64,000 nt of DNA from Aquamicrobium sp. LC103 (GTDB lineage: Bacteria > Pseudomonadota > Alphaproteobacteria > Rhizobiales > Rhizobiaceae). A program made the translations under genes and the position numbers. Location of the stretch: positions 346,761-410,760 of the forward strand of contig NZ_LBCQ02000004.1 in assembly GCF_001014615.2 (NCBI RefSeq), read 5' to 3'. The notes under the pieces are model-generated. The model made no database searches. It was not told where the DNA came from and worked only from the letters and a program-made list of their open reading frames with translations. Below, in pieces: positions 7,939 through 15,392 of the stretch; position 1 is the stretch's first letter; every line of letters starts with the position of its first letter.

Positions 7939-8350
7939 ACTTCATCGTCTCCACGTTTTCCTCGCATCATTCGCAAGCGAGGCGGACGCCGTCGCCTTCA
8001 CGGAAAAGCAATGGGAGCCTGAGCCGGGCGAGGAGGCATCGGACGAGGAATACGCGACCTGGGAGGATCGCAATCCGTCATGGCTCATGAGGACTGAACT
8101 AGGCTTCACTTATCTCGACAGCGATTTCGTTGAAACGATCTGGGGCGACGGCGAGGGCCGCTCCGGCGTCAACTGGCGCTATCTCGCCTCGCTCCTTGAT
8201 CCCGATGATGTCGCCGAATGCAGGGGTGCGGCATTGTCCGGATCGAACACGCTGATCATCGTCCATGAGCGGGCGCTGGGCGGCTTCGACTTCACGTTTC
8301 GCTCGACGCCGACCATGATCTATTGCGGCGGCTTCCGTAGACACGGATGA
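7928..8350 (+). CDS. Imm22-like putative immunity protein
   Basis: A 140-residue acidic cytoplasmic protein. Its layout resembles the Imm22 (DUF4284) family: LHRLHVFLASFASEADAVAF at the start, a central acidic loop, LGFTYLDSDFVETIWGDG matching the conserved aromatic/Asp-Phe-x-Glu core, then SNTLIIVHERALGGFDF near the end. Imm22 proteins neutralise toxins of polymorphic toxin systems. The start overlaps the LRR gene by 11 nt, so translation is probably coupled. No toxin gene adjoins. The match is by eye and moderate; it could be a stand-alone protein of the same fold with another role. Confidence 0.6.
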   Translation: MEAELHRLHVFLASFASEADAVAFTEKQWEPEPGEEASDEEYATWEDRNPSWLMRTELGFTYLDSDFVETIWGDGEGRSGVNWRYLASLLDPDDVAECRGAALSGSNTLIIVHERALGGFDFTFRSTPTMIYCGGFRRHG

Positions 8351-8360
8351 AAGACACGGA

Positions 8361-8756
8361 TTATCCGAGGCCGGGGCGCAAGGCCTTGACGATCTCATCA
8401 ATATTGGAGGGCGTCACGCGCCAGCGGGGGTCCATACCATACGCGAATTCCACGTTGTAACGCCTGGTGTCACGATTGAACTGGAAGAGCATCTGCGAAA
8501 TTCCTTCGTGCTTGCCATCCTTCAGCCATTCGCGATACGCCGCGGCCTCCTCCTCGACCCGTATGTCATCGATCGTAAAAGGGTTCGGCATTCCCTCGGC
8601 ATCGTAAGCATAGCCGAAGTGCCCCGAGCAAAAGCCGTCCGGCTCGAAGGAGAAGACGATGGATGCCTCGATCCACGCCAGAGCGGAAAGCGCCGGTTCT
8701 GCCGCGATGCCGCCTGCAATTCTGTTAATCAGGTCTGCATTGTCTTTCCTCGTCAT
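8361..8756 (-). CDS. YezG/DUF600-like putative immunity protein
   Basis: A 131-residue protein on the opposite strand, ending 10 bp from the Imm22-like gene. It starts NADLINRIAGGI, has a beta-strand-rich middle (ASIVFSFEPDGFCSGHFGY), a helical segment with EYREWLKD-like sequence, and ends RRYNVEFAYGMDPRW before a short helix. Length and the order of helix, strands and a terminal feY-like strand with Trp fit the YezG/DUF600 immunity family. Similarity is weak and judged by eye. It lies between two other immunity-like genes, which raises the likelihood. Function unproven. Confidence 0.45.
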   Translation of the reverse strand: MTRKDNADLINRIAGGIAAEPALSALAWIEASIVFSFEPDGFCSGHFGYAYDAEGMPNPFTIDDIRVEEEAAAYREWLKDGKHEGISQMLFQFNRDTRRYNVEFAYGMDPRWRVTPSNIDEIVKALRPGLG

Positions 8757-8840
8757 GGATCATTCCGTTTCTTTGAAAGGCGCAGGCAATAGTCTGCTAT
8801 TGGAACCTTCTCGCAGAGAACCTAAGCGTTGGGAGTGGAA

Positions 8841-9263
8841 ATGCCGAGTCTGGAAATAATCAGGGCGGTGGACGAACTTCTCGATCGCAACGACCGGCTG
8901 CCGCCGGCGGTTTCACTGCCGTCCGACGTTGCAATCAGACATGCCGAATCCATCAGCGGCTTCACGATTGGCGACGACTACAGCTATTTCGTTCAACGCG
9001 CGGGAAACACCATATCCCTCGGTCGGGTGCTGGTCGATCTGGCTCATGAGCGGGTCGGTCGCCGGGGCAGCTTCGTGAAGGTGCTCCAGGAAGCAAGGCA
9101 GGCCGGCGTTCCCGAGGACTGGATGCCGATCTGCTCGGACAACGCCGACTATTATTGCCTTTTGCCGGATGGCACGGTGGAACTCTGGTCGCATGATGCC
9201 ATGTTCGAAGGCAAATGGGCCAGTCTCGCCGAGTGGATCATGCAGGACTGGATCGAGAATTGA
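8841..9263 (+). CDS. SMI1/KNR4-family (SUKH) protein
   Basis: A 140-residue protein with the SUKH-fold pattern: an N-terminal helix (EIIRAVDELLDRNDRLPPAV), FTIGDDYSYFVQRAG, then the diagnostic VPEDWMPICSDNADYYCLLP followed by DGTVELWSHD and WASLAEWIMQDWIEN at the C-terminus. SUKH proteins are the commonest immunity proteins of bacterial contact-dependent and polymorphic toxins, though housekeeping members exist. GGGAG lies 5 nt before the ATG, deciding this start over an upstream TTG. It is the third immunity-like gene within 1.4 kb, with no toxin nearby. Confidence 0.75.
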   Translation: MPSLEIIRAVDELLDRNDRLPPAVSLPSDVAIRHAESISGFTIGDDYSYFVQRAGNTISLGRVLVDLAHERVGRRGSFVKVLQEARQAGVPEDWMPICSDNADYYCLLPDGTVELWSHDAMFEGKWASLAEWIMQDWIEN

Positions 9264-9296
9264 CGCCCGACCGCGGGGCGAGGCGCGCTGCCTTTG

Positions 9297-10490
9297 TCAC
9301 AGTCTCTCCGCCAGTGCCCGCAGCGCGGCGTCGAATTGTGGATCGTCTCCGTTCTCGTAACGAATGTCGCGTTCCACCGGAATGTCGGGTTCGACGCCGG
9401 TTTCCTCCAGTCGCCGGCCGTCGGTGACGACATCCCGAACCGCCAGCAGGAGCAGGCTGTCGTCGGGCAGCATGAAGGCCGTGCCAGCGAGCACCGCGCG
9501 GGCCGTGCGGGCTCCGACGAGCGGGATGCCATTCGTCTTCAGCGCATAGGCGAAGGCCTCCAATCCGCTTCGCGTGCCTTCGTCGATGATGGCGACGACC
9601 GGCTTGCGCCAGCGCACGTTGCCCGCGAAGCGGTTGCCTTCACGGTCGCGAAACTCCGTGGGCGGTGTGCCGCCGAGGAAGATCTCGGCCGCATCGAGCG
9701 GCGCGCCGCCCCAGCGGCTGCGCAGGTCCAGGATCAGCCCGTCGGCGGCGGAAAGCCGCCCGGTTCCAATCTCCTCGTTGACGAGTTCACGCGTCTCCGC
9801 CGAGGTGAAGGACCAGAGGCGTATATAGCCGATCTTCGCCCCTTCGTGTTCGAAGGTGCGGATGCTTTTCGAGATCGAGGCGGTGAACATCTCGTTCGGC
9901 CGTATCGCCTCCACCTCGACTGACAGGTCCACGGGCTCGGCTTCGGACTCTCGCCGCAGCCGCAAGGTGACGTCCTTGCCGGCCTTACCCTCGAAGGAGG
10001 CGATCTCACCGTAGGGTTCGCCGTCGACCGCGAGAAGCTCGTCGCCCTCGCGCACGCCGGCGCGCGCGGCGGTCCCGGCATGATAGACGTCGGTGACGAA
10101 CAGGCTGCCGCCGACTTCCTTCGCGATCAGGCCGATGCCGGGATAGCTGACTTCGCCATCGGGTGGAAACAGCCGGCGGAGATCCTTTCGAACGGCGAAA
10201 CGGAATATGTCGAGCAGTTCGTGATAGTCGATTTCGTCCGGCTCGTAGCGACCGGTATGGGATGCGCCGAGGCCGACCAGCGCCTCCGCAACGATAGCGT
10301 GGAAGGATTCCGCGTCACCATGGGAGGCGTCCGGCAGGGCGAAACTCTCCGCGCGCTGCGCATCGTAGAAGTTTTCACGAACGATCTCCTCGATCCGTTC
10401 GCCAACGGCTTCGCGGCCGCTTTCCTGCGCTGCCGCCAATATCGGCGCCAGCGTCAGAACGATGGCAAGCGCTAGACGAAGCTGTTCTAT
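9297..10490 (-). CDS. S41-family (C-terminal processing) peptidase, divergent catalytic site
   Basis: A secreted or periplasmic protein with a signal peptide (LRLALAIVLTLAPILAAAQ), a PDZ-like domain (YPGIGLIAKEVGGSLFVTDV, AGVREGDELLAVDGEPYG) and a C-terminal S41 domain (GYIRLWSFTSAET, GLILDLRSRWGGAPLDAAE, IIDEGTRSGLEAFAYAL). The Ser in TRSGLE lines up with the nucleophile of Prc/CtpA, but the Lys expected about 25 residues on (in GKG of the family) is missing: the segment reads VGARTARAVLAG. The start is odd: a perfect AGGAGG lies 7 nt before an ATA codon at 10490, which would begin exactly at the signal peptide. The nearest in-frame ATG, 10598, adds 36 residues unlike a leader and reaches toward the sRNA promoter. 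It faces an NfeR1-type sRNA. Confidence 0.8.
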   Translation of the reverse strand: MEQLRLALAIVLTLAPILAAAQESGREAVGERIEEIVRENFYDAQRAESFALPDASHGDAESFHAIVAEALVGLGASHTGRYEPDEIDYHELLDIFRFAVRKDLRRLFPPDGEVSYPGIGLIAKEVGGSLFVTDVYHAGTAARAGVREGDELLAVDGEPYGEIASFEGKAGKDVTLRLRRESEAEPVDLSVEVEAIRPNEMFTASISKSIRTFEHEGAKIGYIRLWSFTSAETRELVNEEIGTGRLSAADGLILDLRSRWGGAPLDAAEIFLGGTPPTEFRDREGNRFAGNVRWRKPVVAIIDEGTRSGLEAFAYALKTNGIPLVGARTARAVLAGTAFMLPDDSLLLLAVRDVVTDGRRLEETGVEPDIPVERDIRYENGDDPQFDAALRALAERL

Positions 10491-10497
10491 AGCCCGA

Positions 10498-10503
10498 CCT
10501 CCT
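10498..10503 (-). promoter_or_regulatory. Shine-Dalgarno AGGAGG pointing to an ATA start
   Basis: A perfect six-base Shine-Dalgarno on the minus strand, 7 nt from the ATA at 10490-10488. No ATG, GTG or TTG lies at a usable distance in the S41 frame, so this site argues for non-standard initiation. Confidence 0.55.
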
Positions 10504-10605
10504 GCTTGAACGACACTGAAGCATCGAATCTTGGCGATGCGTGGGCCGGAACCGCCGGACGGGGGAGGGAGAAACTTCGGCCCATGTCGCTGCCGCATAC
10601 GAGCT

Positions 10606-10621
10606 ATGCAATTTGTTGCAT
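10606..10621. promoter_or_regulatory. Dyad ATGCAA-N4-TTGCAT upstream of the sRNA
   Basis: A perfect inverted repeat about 30-45 bp before the likely 5' end of the NfeR1-type RNA. The core CAA-N4-TTG fits the CAA-N-TTG motif reported for NtrX, but such a short motif is common by chance. NfeR1 promoters are known to carry a conserved motif; whether this is it I cannot verify. Confidence 0.35.
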
Positions 10622-10651
10622 TGCAAAATCGAAGAGTCCGAAATAGGTAAG

Positions 10652-10765
10652 GGTTGTTGACGTTCATTCCTCCTCCCAGAACGTCGGCATCAAAGCAACG
10701 AACCTCCTCCCTCGTTGCTTTCCTATCAAACCCGCCGCGATCCTCCTCCCCGCGGCGGGTTTTTC
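10652..10765 (+). ncRNA. nfeR1: NfeR1-type (alpha-r14 family) trans-acting sRNA
   Basis: About 115 nt folding into three hairpins, each showing the same loop motif CCTCCTCCC. Hairpin 1 is GACGTTC/GAACGTC (10659-10665, 10679-10685) with the motif at 10669-10677. Hairpin 2 is AAAGCAACGA/TCGTTGCTTT (10692-10721) with the motif at 10703-10711. Hairpin 3 is the terminator, ACCCGCCGCG/CGCGGCGGGT, with the motif at 10742-10750 and a T tail. Three unpaired anti-Shine-Dalgarno motifs are the signature of the alpha-r14 sRNA family, whose Sinorhizobium member NfeR1 down-regulates translation of many transporter mRNAs and is induced by salt and in symbiosis. The 5' end is estimated. Confidence 0.88.
10728..10765 (+). 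terminator. Intrinsic terminator of the NfeR1-type sRNA
   Basis: A GC-rich stem (CCCGCCGCG / CGCGGCGGG) with an 11-nt loop carrying the third anti-SD motif, followed by TTTTTCTTT. Confidence 0.9.
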
Positions 10766-10979
10766 TTTGGCCCTAACGGAAAAATCCGCCACGGACGGCG
10801 AATGACCTTCCGGGTGGAATGCCATATTCTTGCCCGTTTCCCGTCACAATCAGTTAACATGGTAATAAGGATTTCCTGCGCATCTGGCGCGGGAAGCCGG
10901 CCATGCAGGCAAGCCGCAGGCGGCGGAGAGACCGTCGGCTTCGCCGTACCGCATCGAGGGAATCGGGGACTTTTAGCGC

Positions 10980-12194
10980 ATGACAGTTTCGCGCCGGCTG
11001 ACCGGAAGAAGTTCCGCTGTGCTGCTCCTTGCCGCGTCGGCATTCGCCGTTACCGCCTGTTCCACGGCGCCCACCCAGGTTGCCTCCAAGAAGCGCAGCA
11101 AGGAATATTTCTCCGAATCCGCCTATGGCGTGAAAGCCAGTCCGCGCGTCAGCAACCTGAAAAGCAATCTGCCGCGCGGCGGCGGCCGCGACCAGATCGG
11201 CAAGCCCTACAAGGTGAAGGGCCAGTGGTTCTATCCCAAGGAGGACAAGGACTACAAAAAGGTCGGCGCCGCTTCCTGGTACGGTGACGCGTTCCACGGC
11301 CGGCTGACCGCCAACGGCGAAGTCTACGACATGACGCATCTCACCGCGGCGCATCCAACGATGCCTCTGCCGAGCTATGCACGCGTCACGAATGTCGACA
11401 ATGGTTCCTCGGTGGTCGTGCGCGTCAACGACCGCGGCCCGTTCGAGCGCGGCCGCATCATCGACCTGTCGCGCCGCGCGGCCGAACTGCTCGACTATCA
11501 GCACCATGGCGTCGCCAAGGTGGAAGTGGAGTATCTCGGCCGGGCGCCGCTGCACGGGCAGGACGAGCAGTTCCTCGTGGCTTCCTACCGACCCAACGGC
11601 GGAGCAGGCCCCGATCCCTCGGACGGGCTTCCCACGGGTGTGATGATCGCCATGAACGGCGCGACGCCGACGGCGCCGGTGGCGGCTTCGGCGGTGCCGT
11701 TTCCCGGTCAGGCGCGGGCGCCCGTTCCGGCACCGGCGACGCCTGCCGGAAACGAAATCACGCTTCCCGCATTCGGGCCGATCGCCCCGGAACGTCCCGA
11801 TGCCGTTCTCGCTTCGAGCGGACGGGAGGCGTCGATGGCGCTTTCCTACGCGGACGAGCGCGTCGGCGGCGCATCGCAGGCGCTTTCGGCCTTCGCAGGC
11901 GGGCGCATGAGCGCCGACGACGTTGCCAATTCATGGAGACGGCTCAATCCGCAGGCCGCGGCCGGGACATCAAGTGTCTCGCCGGAATATATCGCGGTTG
12001 GGACCTATCCGAGCCTTGCCGAGGCGGAGGCAATGGCGCGTTCGCTTTCGGCCGCGGGTTCGGCACGCATAGAAGGCAATGGGGCGGATGCCTATACGCT
12101 CAGCCTCTTCGGCGACGGCCGACTGTCCACCGATGACATGCTTCGCCAGGCGTGGGCGGCCGGTGCCGCCGATGCGATGACCATCCGCGACTGA
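10980..12194 (+). CDS. rlpA: RlpA-family septal ring lytic transglycosylase (lipoprotein)
   Basis: A 404-residue lipoprotein: a hydrophobic leader ending AFAVTAC gives a lipobox with Cys27. A double-psi beta-barrel domain follows with the RlpA signature ASWYGDAFHGRLTANGE, the catalytic-type region VVRVNDRGPFERGRIIDLS, then RRAAELLDY. A Pro/Ala-rich linker precedes a C-terminal SPOR-like segment (YIAVGTYPSLAEAEAMARSL) that would bind denuded septal glycan. RlpA cleaves such glycan and helps daughter-cell separation. It is the first gene of a plus-strand run that continues with dacC, tmk and holB. The ATG has little Shine-Dalgarno support. Confidence 0.9.
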   Translation: MTVSRRLTGRSSAVLLLAASAFAVTACSTAPTQVASKKRSKEYFSESAYGVKASPRVSNLKSNLPRGGGRDQIGKPYKVKGQWFYPKEDKDYKKVGAASWYGDAFHGRLTANGEVYDMTHLTAAHPTMPLPSYARVTNVDNGSSVVVRVNDRGPFERGRIIDLSRRAAELLDYQHHGVAKVEVEYLGRAPLHGQDEQFLVASYRPNGGAGPDPSDGLPTGVMIAMNGATPTAPVAASAVPFPGQARAPVPAPATPAGNEITLPAFGPIAPERPDAVLASSGREASMALSYADERVGGASQALSAFAGGRMSADDVANSWRRLNPQAAAGTSSVSPEYIAVGTYPSLAEAEAMARSLSAAGSARIEGNGADAYTLSLFGDGRLSTDDMLRQAWAAGAADAMTIRD

Positions 12195-12263
12195 GCCTTT
12201 TTCGTTACACTCGTTCATATTTTGTGAGAGGCCGTTGATACCTGGCCGGTAGCTGGTACACTT

Positions 12264-12280
12264 TGCCTATGAATTAGGCA
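12264..12280. promoter_or_regulatory. 17-bp dyad TGCCTA-N5-TAGGCA before dacC
   Basis: A perfect inverted repeat 11 bp upstream of the dacC ATG. It could be an operator or an RNA hairpin next to the ribosome-binding site. No regulator is known to me. Confidence 0.3.
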
Positions 12281-12291
12281 GGCGGTGTTCC

Positions 12292-13458
12292 ATGCGTACC
12301 ATAGGGTTCTTTCTTACGACCCTGTTTTTATTGACAATGTTTGCCTCGCAGCCTGACAAGGCCGTGGCGCAGGATCTCTTCGAGACCAAGGCCCGCACGG
12401 CCTACATGATCGATGCCGAGACGGGGACGCTGCTTTTCTCCAAGGATCCCGACGCGCCGATCCCGCCGGCCTCGCTTGCCAAGATCATGACGATGGAGCT
12501 GGTCTTTAGCGCCCTAAAATCCGGCCAGTTGACACTGGAGGACGAGTTCAGGGTATCGGAGAACGCATGGCGCACCGGCGGGGCGATGTCGGGCGGATCC
12601 ACCATGTTCGCCGAGCTCGGTTCCTCGATAAGGCTGGAGGATCTGATCCAGGGCGTGATCGTCCAATCGGCGAATGACGGCTGCATCATCATCGCGGAGG
12701 GCATTGCCGGGTCGGAGGAGAATTTCGCGAGGCTGATGACGGAACGGGCGAGGGCGCTCGGCCTGGAGAAATCGACCTTCAAGAATGCGACCGGACTGCC
12801 GGCCGAAGGACAGGTGGTCACCGCGCGCGAGCTGGTGCAGCTCGCCCTGCACATGTGGCGGGAATATCCGGACTTCTACAAATACTATTCGCAGCTCGAC
12901 TTCACCTGGAACAAGATCCTGCAGCGCAACCGCAACCCGCTTCTGCGCATGGATATCGGCGCCGACGGGATGAAGACCGGCTTCACCGAGGAGTCCGGCT
13001 ACGGCATCGTCGGCTCCGTCAACCGCGACGGCAAACGCCTGTTCATGGCGATGAGCGGAATGGCGAGCGACAGGGAACGCGCCGAGGAAGCGCGCAGGAT
13101 GCTGGAATGGGGGCTGCGCGCCTTCGAGCGCAACGAGCTCTTTTCGGAAGGCGAGATCGTCGGCGAGGCGAAGCTCTATGGCGGGACGAAGTCGAGCCTG
13201 GCGTTGCGCGCCGATGGGCCGGTCTCGATCTTCGTGCCGGTGGCGAATCGCGACAGGCTGGTGGCCCGTATCGTCTATGAAGGGCCGGTGGAAGCTCCCG
13301 TCGAGGAGGGCGCCAGGATCGGCGAATTGCGCGTGTGGATCGGCGACATGCTGAGCCAGCAGACACCCGTCTACGCGGCCGAAACCGTCGGTGTCGGCAA
13401 GATACACCAGCGCGCGCTCGACGCGATCGAGGAACTGCTGGTCGGCTGGATGCGCTGA
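12292..13458 (+). CDS. dacC: D-alanyl-D-alanine carboxypeptidase (PBP5/6 family)
   Basis: A 388-residue low-molecular-weight penicillin-binding protein. A signal peptide (to about residue 28, DKAVAQD) precedes the transpeptidase-fold domain with all three active-site motifs: SxxK in PPASLAKIMTME, SxN in VQSANDGC and KTG in GADGMKTGFTEESGYG. A PBP5-type C-terminal beta-domain and an amphipathic final helix (QRALDAIEELLVGWM) would anchor it to the inner membrane. It trims the terminal D-Ala of peptidoglycan pentapeptides in the periplasm. It follows rlpA and precedes tmk, a gene order usual in rhizobia. Confidence 0.95.
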   Translation: MRTIGFFLTTLFLLTMFASQPDKAVAQDLFETKARTAYMIDAETGTLLFSKDPDAPIPPASLAKIMTMELVFSALKSGQLTLEDEFRVSENAWRTGGAMSGGSTMFAELGSSIRLEDLIQGVIVQSANDGCIIIAEGIAGSEENFARLMTERARALGLEKSTFKNATGLPAEGQVVTARELVQLALHMWREYPDFYKYYSQLDFTWNKILQRNRNPLLRMDIGADGMKTGFTEESGYGIVGSVNRDGKRLFMAMSGMASDRERAEEARRMLEWGLRAFERNELFSEGEIVGEAKLYGGTKSSLALRADGPVSIFVPVANRDRLVARIVYEGPVEAPVEEGARIGELRVWIGDMLSQQTPVYAAETVGVGKIHQRALDAIEELLVGWMR

Positions 13459-13593
13459 AGCATTCAGGCTCCGCTTGTGGACAGGTCCGGGCGGGTTGAA
13501 TATGACCGTTGCGGCGAACACATAGATCGTCAGGTCAATTCATCCCGATCGGGCGCCGTCGAGCGCGGCGGCGGTCGGCCAAGAGGCATCCGG

Positions 13594-14259
13594 GTGCGCG
13601 GAACGTTCATCACATTCGAGGGAGGCGAGGGGGCCGGCAAGTCCACGCAGATAAGGACGCTTGCCGAGACGCTTCGCGACGTCGGCCATGACGTCCTCGT
13701 CACCCGCGAGCCGGGCGGCTCACCGGGGGCGGAAGCGGTGCGCCACGTGCTTCTGTCGGGTGCGGCGGAGCCCTTCGGTCCCGAAATGGAAGCGTTGCTC
13801 TTCGCCGCCGCCCGCTCCGACCATGTCGAGCAGGTGATCCGGCCTGCGGTCGAGACGGGCAGGATCGTGCTTTGCGACCGCTTCATGGATTCGTCGCGCG
13901 TCTATCAGGGTGTAACCGGAAACATCGACCCGGACTTCATGAAGTCGCTGGAAAAGGTTTCCGTGAACGGCATGATCCCGGATCTCACGATCATCCTCGA
14001 TCTCGATCCGGTCGAGGGGCTGCGCCGTGCCACCGCCAGGCGCGGGGACGATGCCGCCGACCGTTACGAGAAGGAAGCGCTGGATGTGCACGAACGCCGG
14101 CGCGAGGCGTTCCTGGAGATCGCACGAAACGAGCCGGAGCGTTGCGTGGTGTTCAATGCCGAACGCGACAAGGCCGTGGTCGCCGACGAGATCGCGGCCG
14201 CGGCCCTGGCGGCGATCGGCAGGCGCGAGACCCGGAAAGCGGAAGCGGGGGCGGCATGA
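13594..14259 (+). CDS. tmk: Thymidylate kinase
   Basis: A 221-residue P-loop kinase that phosphorylates dTMP to dTDP. Visible are the Walker [13 protein letters not shown], the dTMP-binding [27 protein letters not shown] (DR motif) and a LID-like [18 protein letters not shown] start at 13594 is chosen because translation from it begins directly with the family sequence [10 protein letters not shown] and AGAGG lies before it; upstream codons are unlike the family. The stop overlaps the start of holB (ATGA), so the two are translationally coupled. Confidence 0.95.
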   Translation: MRGTFITFEGGEGAGKSTQIRTLAETLRDVGHDVLVTREPGGSPGAEAVRHVLLSGAAEPFGPEMEALLFAAARSDHVEQVIRPAVETGRIVLCDRFMDSSRVYQGVTGNIDPDFMKSLEKVSVNGMIPDLTIILDLDPVEGLRRATARRGDDAADRYEKEALDVHERRREAFLEIARNEPERCVVFNAERDKAVVADEIAAAALAAIGRRETRKAEAGAA

Positions 14260-15311
14260 GTTTCACACGCATCGCGCCCGAACAGTTCGACACGCTGCCC
14301 GACATTCCCGAGCCGGCGGAAAATCCGCTTCTCGTCGGCCACGAGGAGGCTGCCTGCCTGCTCGCCGGCGCCCATGCCGCGGGCAAGCTGCATCATGCCT
14401 TGCTGATCGCGGGGCCGACGGGCATCGGCAAGGCGACGCTCGCCTTTCATCTGGCGCATCACCTGCTCGCGCATCCCGACCCGGCCGATGCGCCGGCGAC
14501 ACTCGTACGGCCCGACCCCTCGTCGCAACTCCACCGGCTGATCGCGCAAGGCGCGCATCCTTCGGTGCTGCACCTGACGCGGCCGATGAACGAGAAGACC
14601 AAGGCATTCAAGACGGTGGTGACGGTCGACGAGATCCGCCGCGTCAACCGTTTTCTGTCGATGACCTCGCACGACGGCGCCTATCGCATCGTGATCGTCG
14701 ATCCGGCCGACGACATGAACACCAACGCCGCGAACGCACTTCTGAAGAGCCTGGAGGAGCCGCCGCCGCGCACGCTGTTCATCCTGATCGCCCATTCGCT
14801 GGGACGGCTCCTGCCCACCATCCGATCGCGATGCCAGGTCATCAAGCTCAAGCCGCTCGAGCCGCGGGAGGTCATCGCCGTTCTCGAAACCATGGAAGCC
14901 GGCGTGCCCGCCGACGCCGAAGGCAAGGCCGCGCTTGCCGCCAGGGCAGGGGGCAGCGTGCGCGATGCGCTGCTCCTGACGCAATATGGCGGCCTGGAGA
15001 TCACGGAAGCCATCGAGCAAGTGGTCGACGCTGCAATGTTCGACGCCACGGCGGCATATCGCATCGCCGACGCCGTTGCCGGCAGGGACGGCACGGTCCA
15101 GTTCCAGATATTCAACCAGACGGTGCTGGACATGGTTTCGGCGCGCGCCGGAACGGCAGGGAAAACCGGCCATCTTGACGCGGCCGTCAAATTCTCCGAT
15201 CTTTGGGGCGATATGAACCAGGCCGTCATCGAGACAGAAACCTATAATCTCGACAAGAAGCAGCACGTCGTCGGGCTGCTGCGGCGAATGTGCGAGTCCT
15301 TCCGCGACTGA
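14256..15311 (+). CDS. holB: DNA polymerase III subunit delta'
   Basis: A 351-residue clamp-loader subunit. The AAA+ core includes [21 protein letters not shown] (degenerate P-loop), [20 protein letters not shown] and the SRC motif in [15 protein letters not shown]. It works with the gamma/tau and delta subunits to load the sliding clamp. The start codon overlaps the tmk stop by 4 nt, the usual tmk-holB pairing. The next gene, metG, follows after 81 nt. Confidence 0.94.
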   Translation: MSFTRIAPEQFDTLPDIPEPAENPLLVGHEEAACLLAGAHAAGKLHHALLIAGPTGIGKATLAFHLAHHLLAHPDPADAPATLVRPDPSSQLHRLIAQGAHPSVLHLTRPMNEKTKAFKTVVTVDEIRRVNRFLSMTSHDGAYRIVIVDPADDMNTNAANALLKSLEEPPPRTLFILIAHSLGRLLPTIRSRCQVIKLKPLEPREVIAVLETMEAGVPADAEGKAALAARAGGSVRDALLLTQYGGLEITEAIEQVVDAAMFDATAAYRIADAVAGRDGTVQFQIFNQTVLDMVSARAGTAGKTGHLDAAVKFSDLWGDMNQAVIETETYNLDKKQHVVGLLRRMCESFRD

Positions 15312-15392
15312 TCAATCCGATCACCGGGATAGCCATGCGAGACGCGATGCGCTATCTGACCGCCAACGAGTTCCGCCGGAAAACGCACATTC

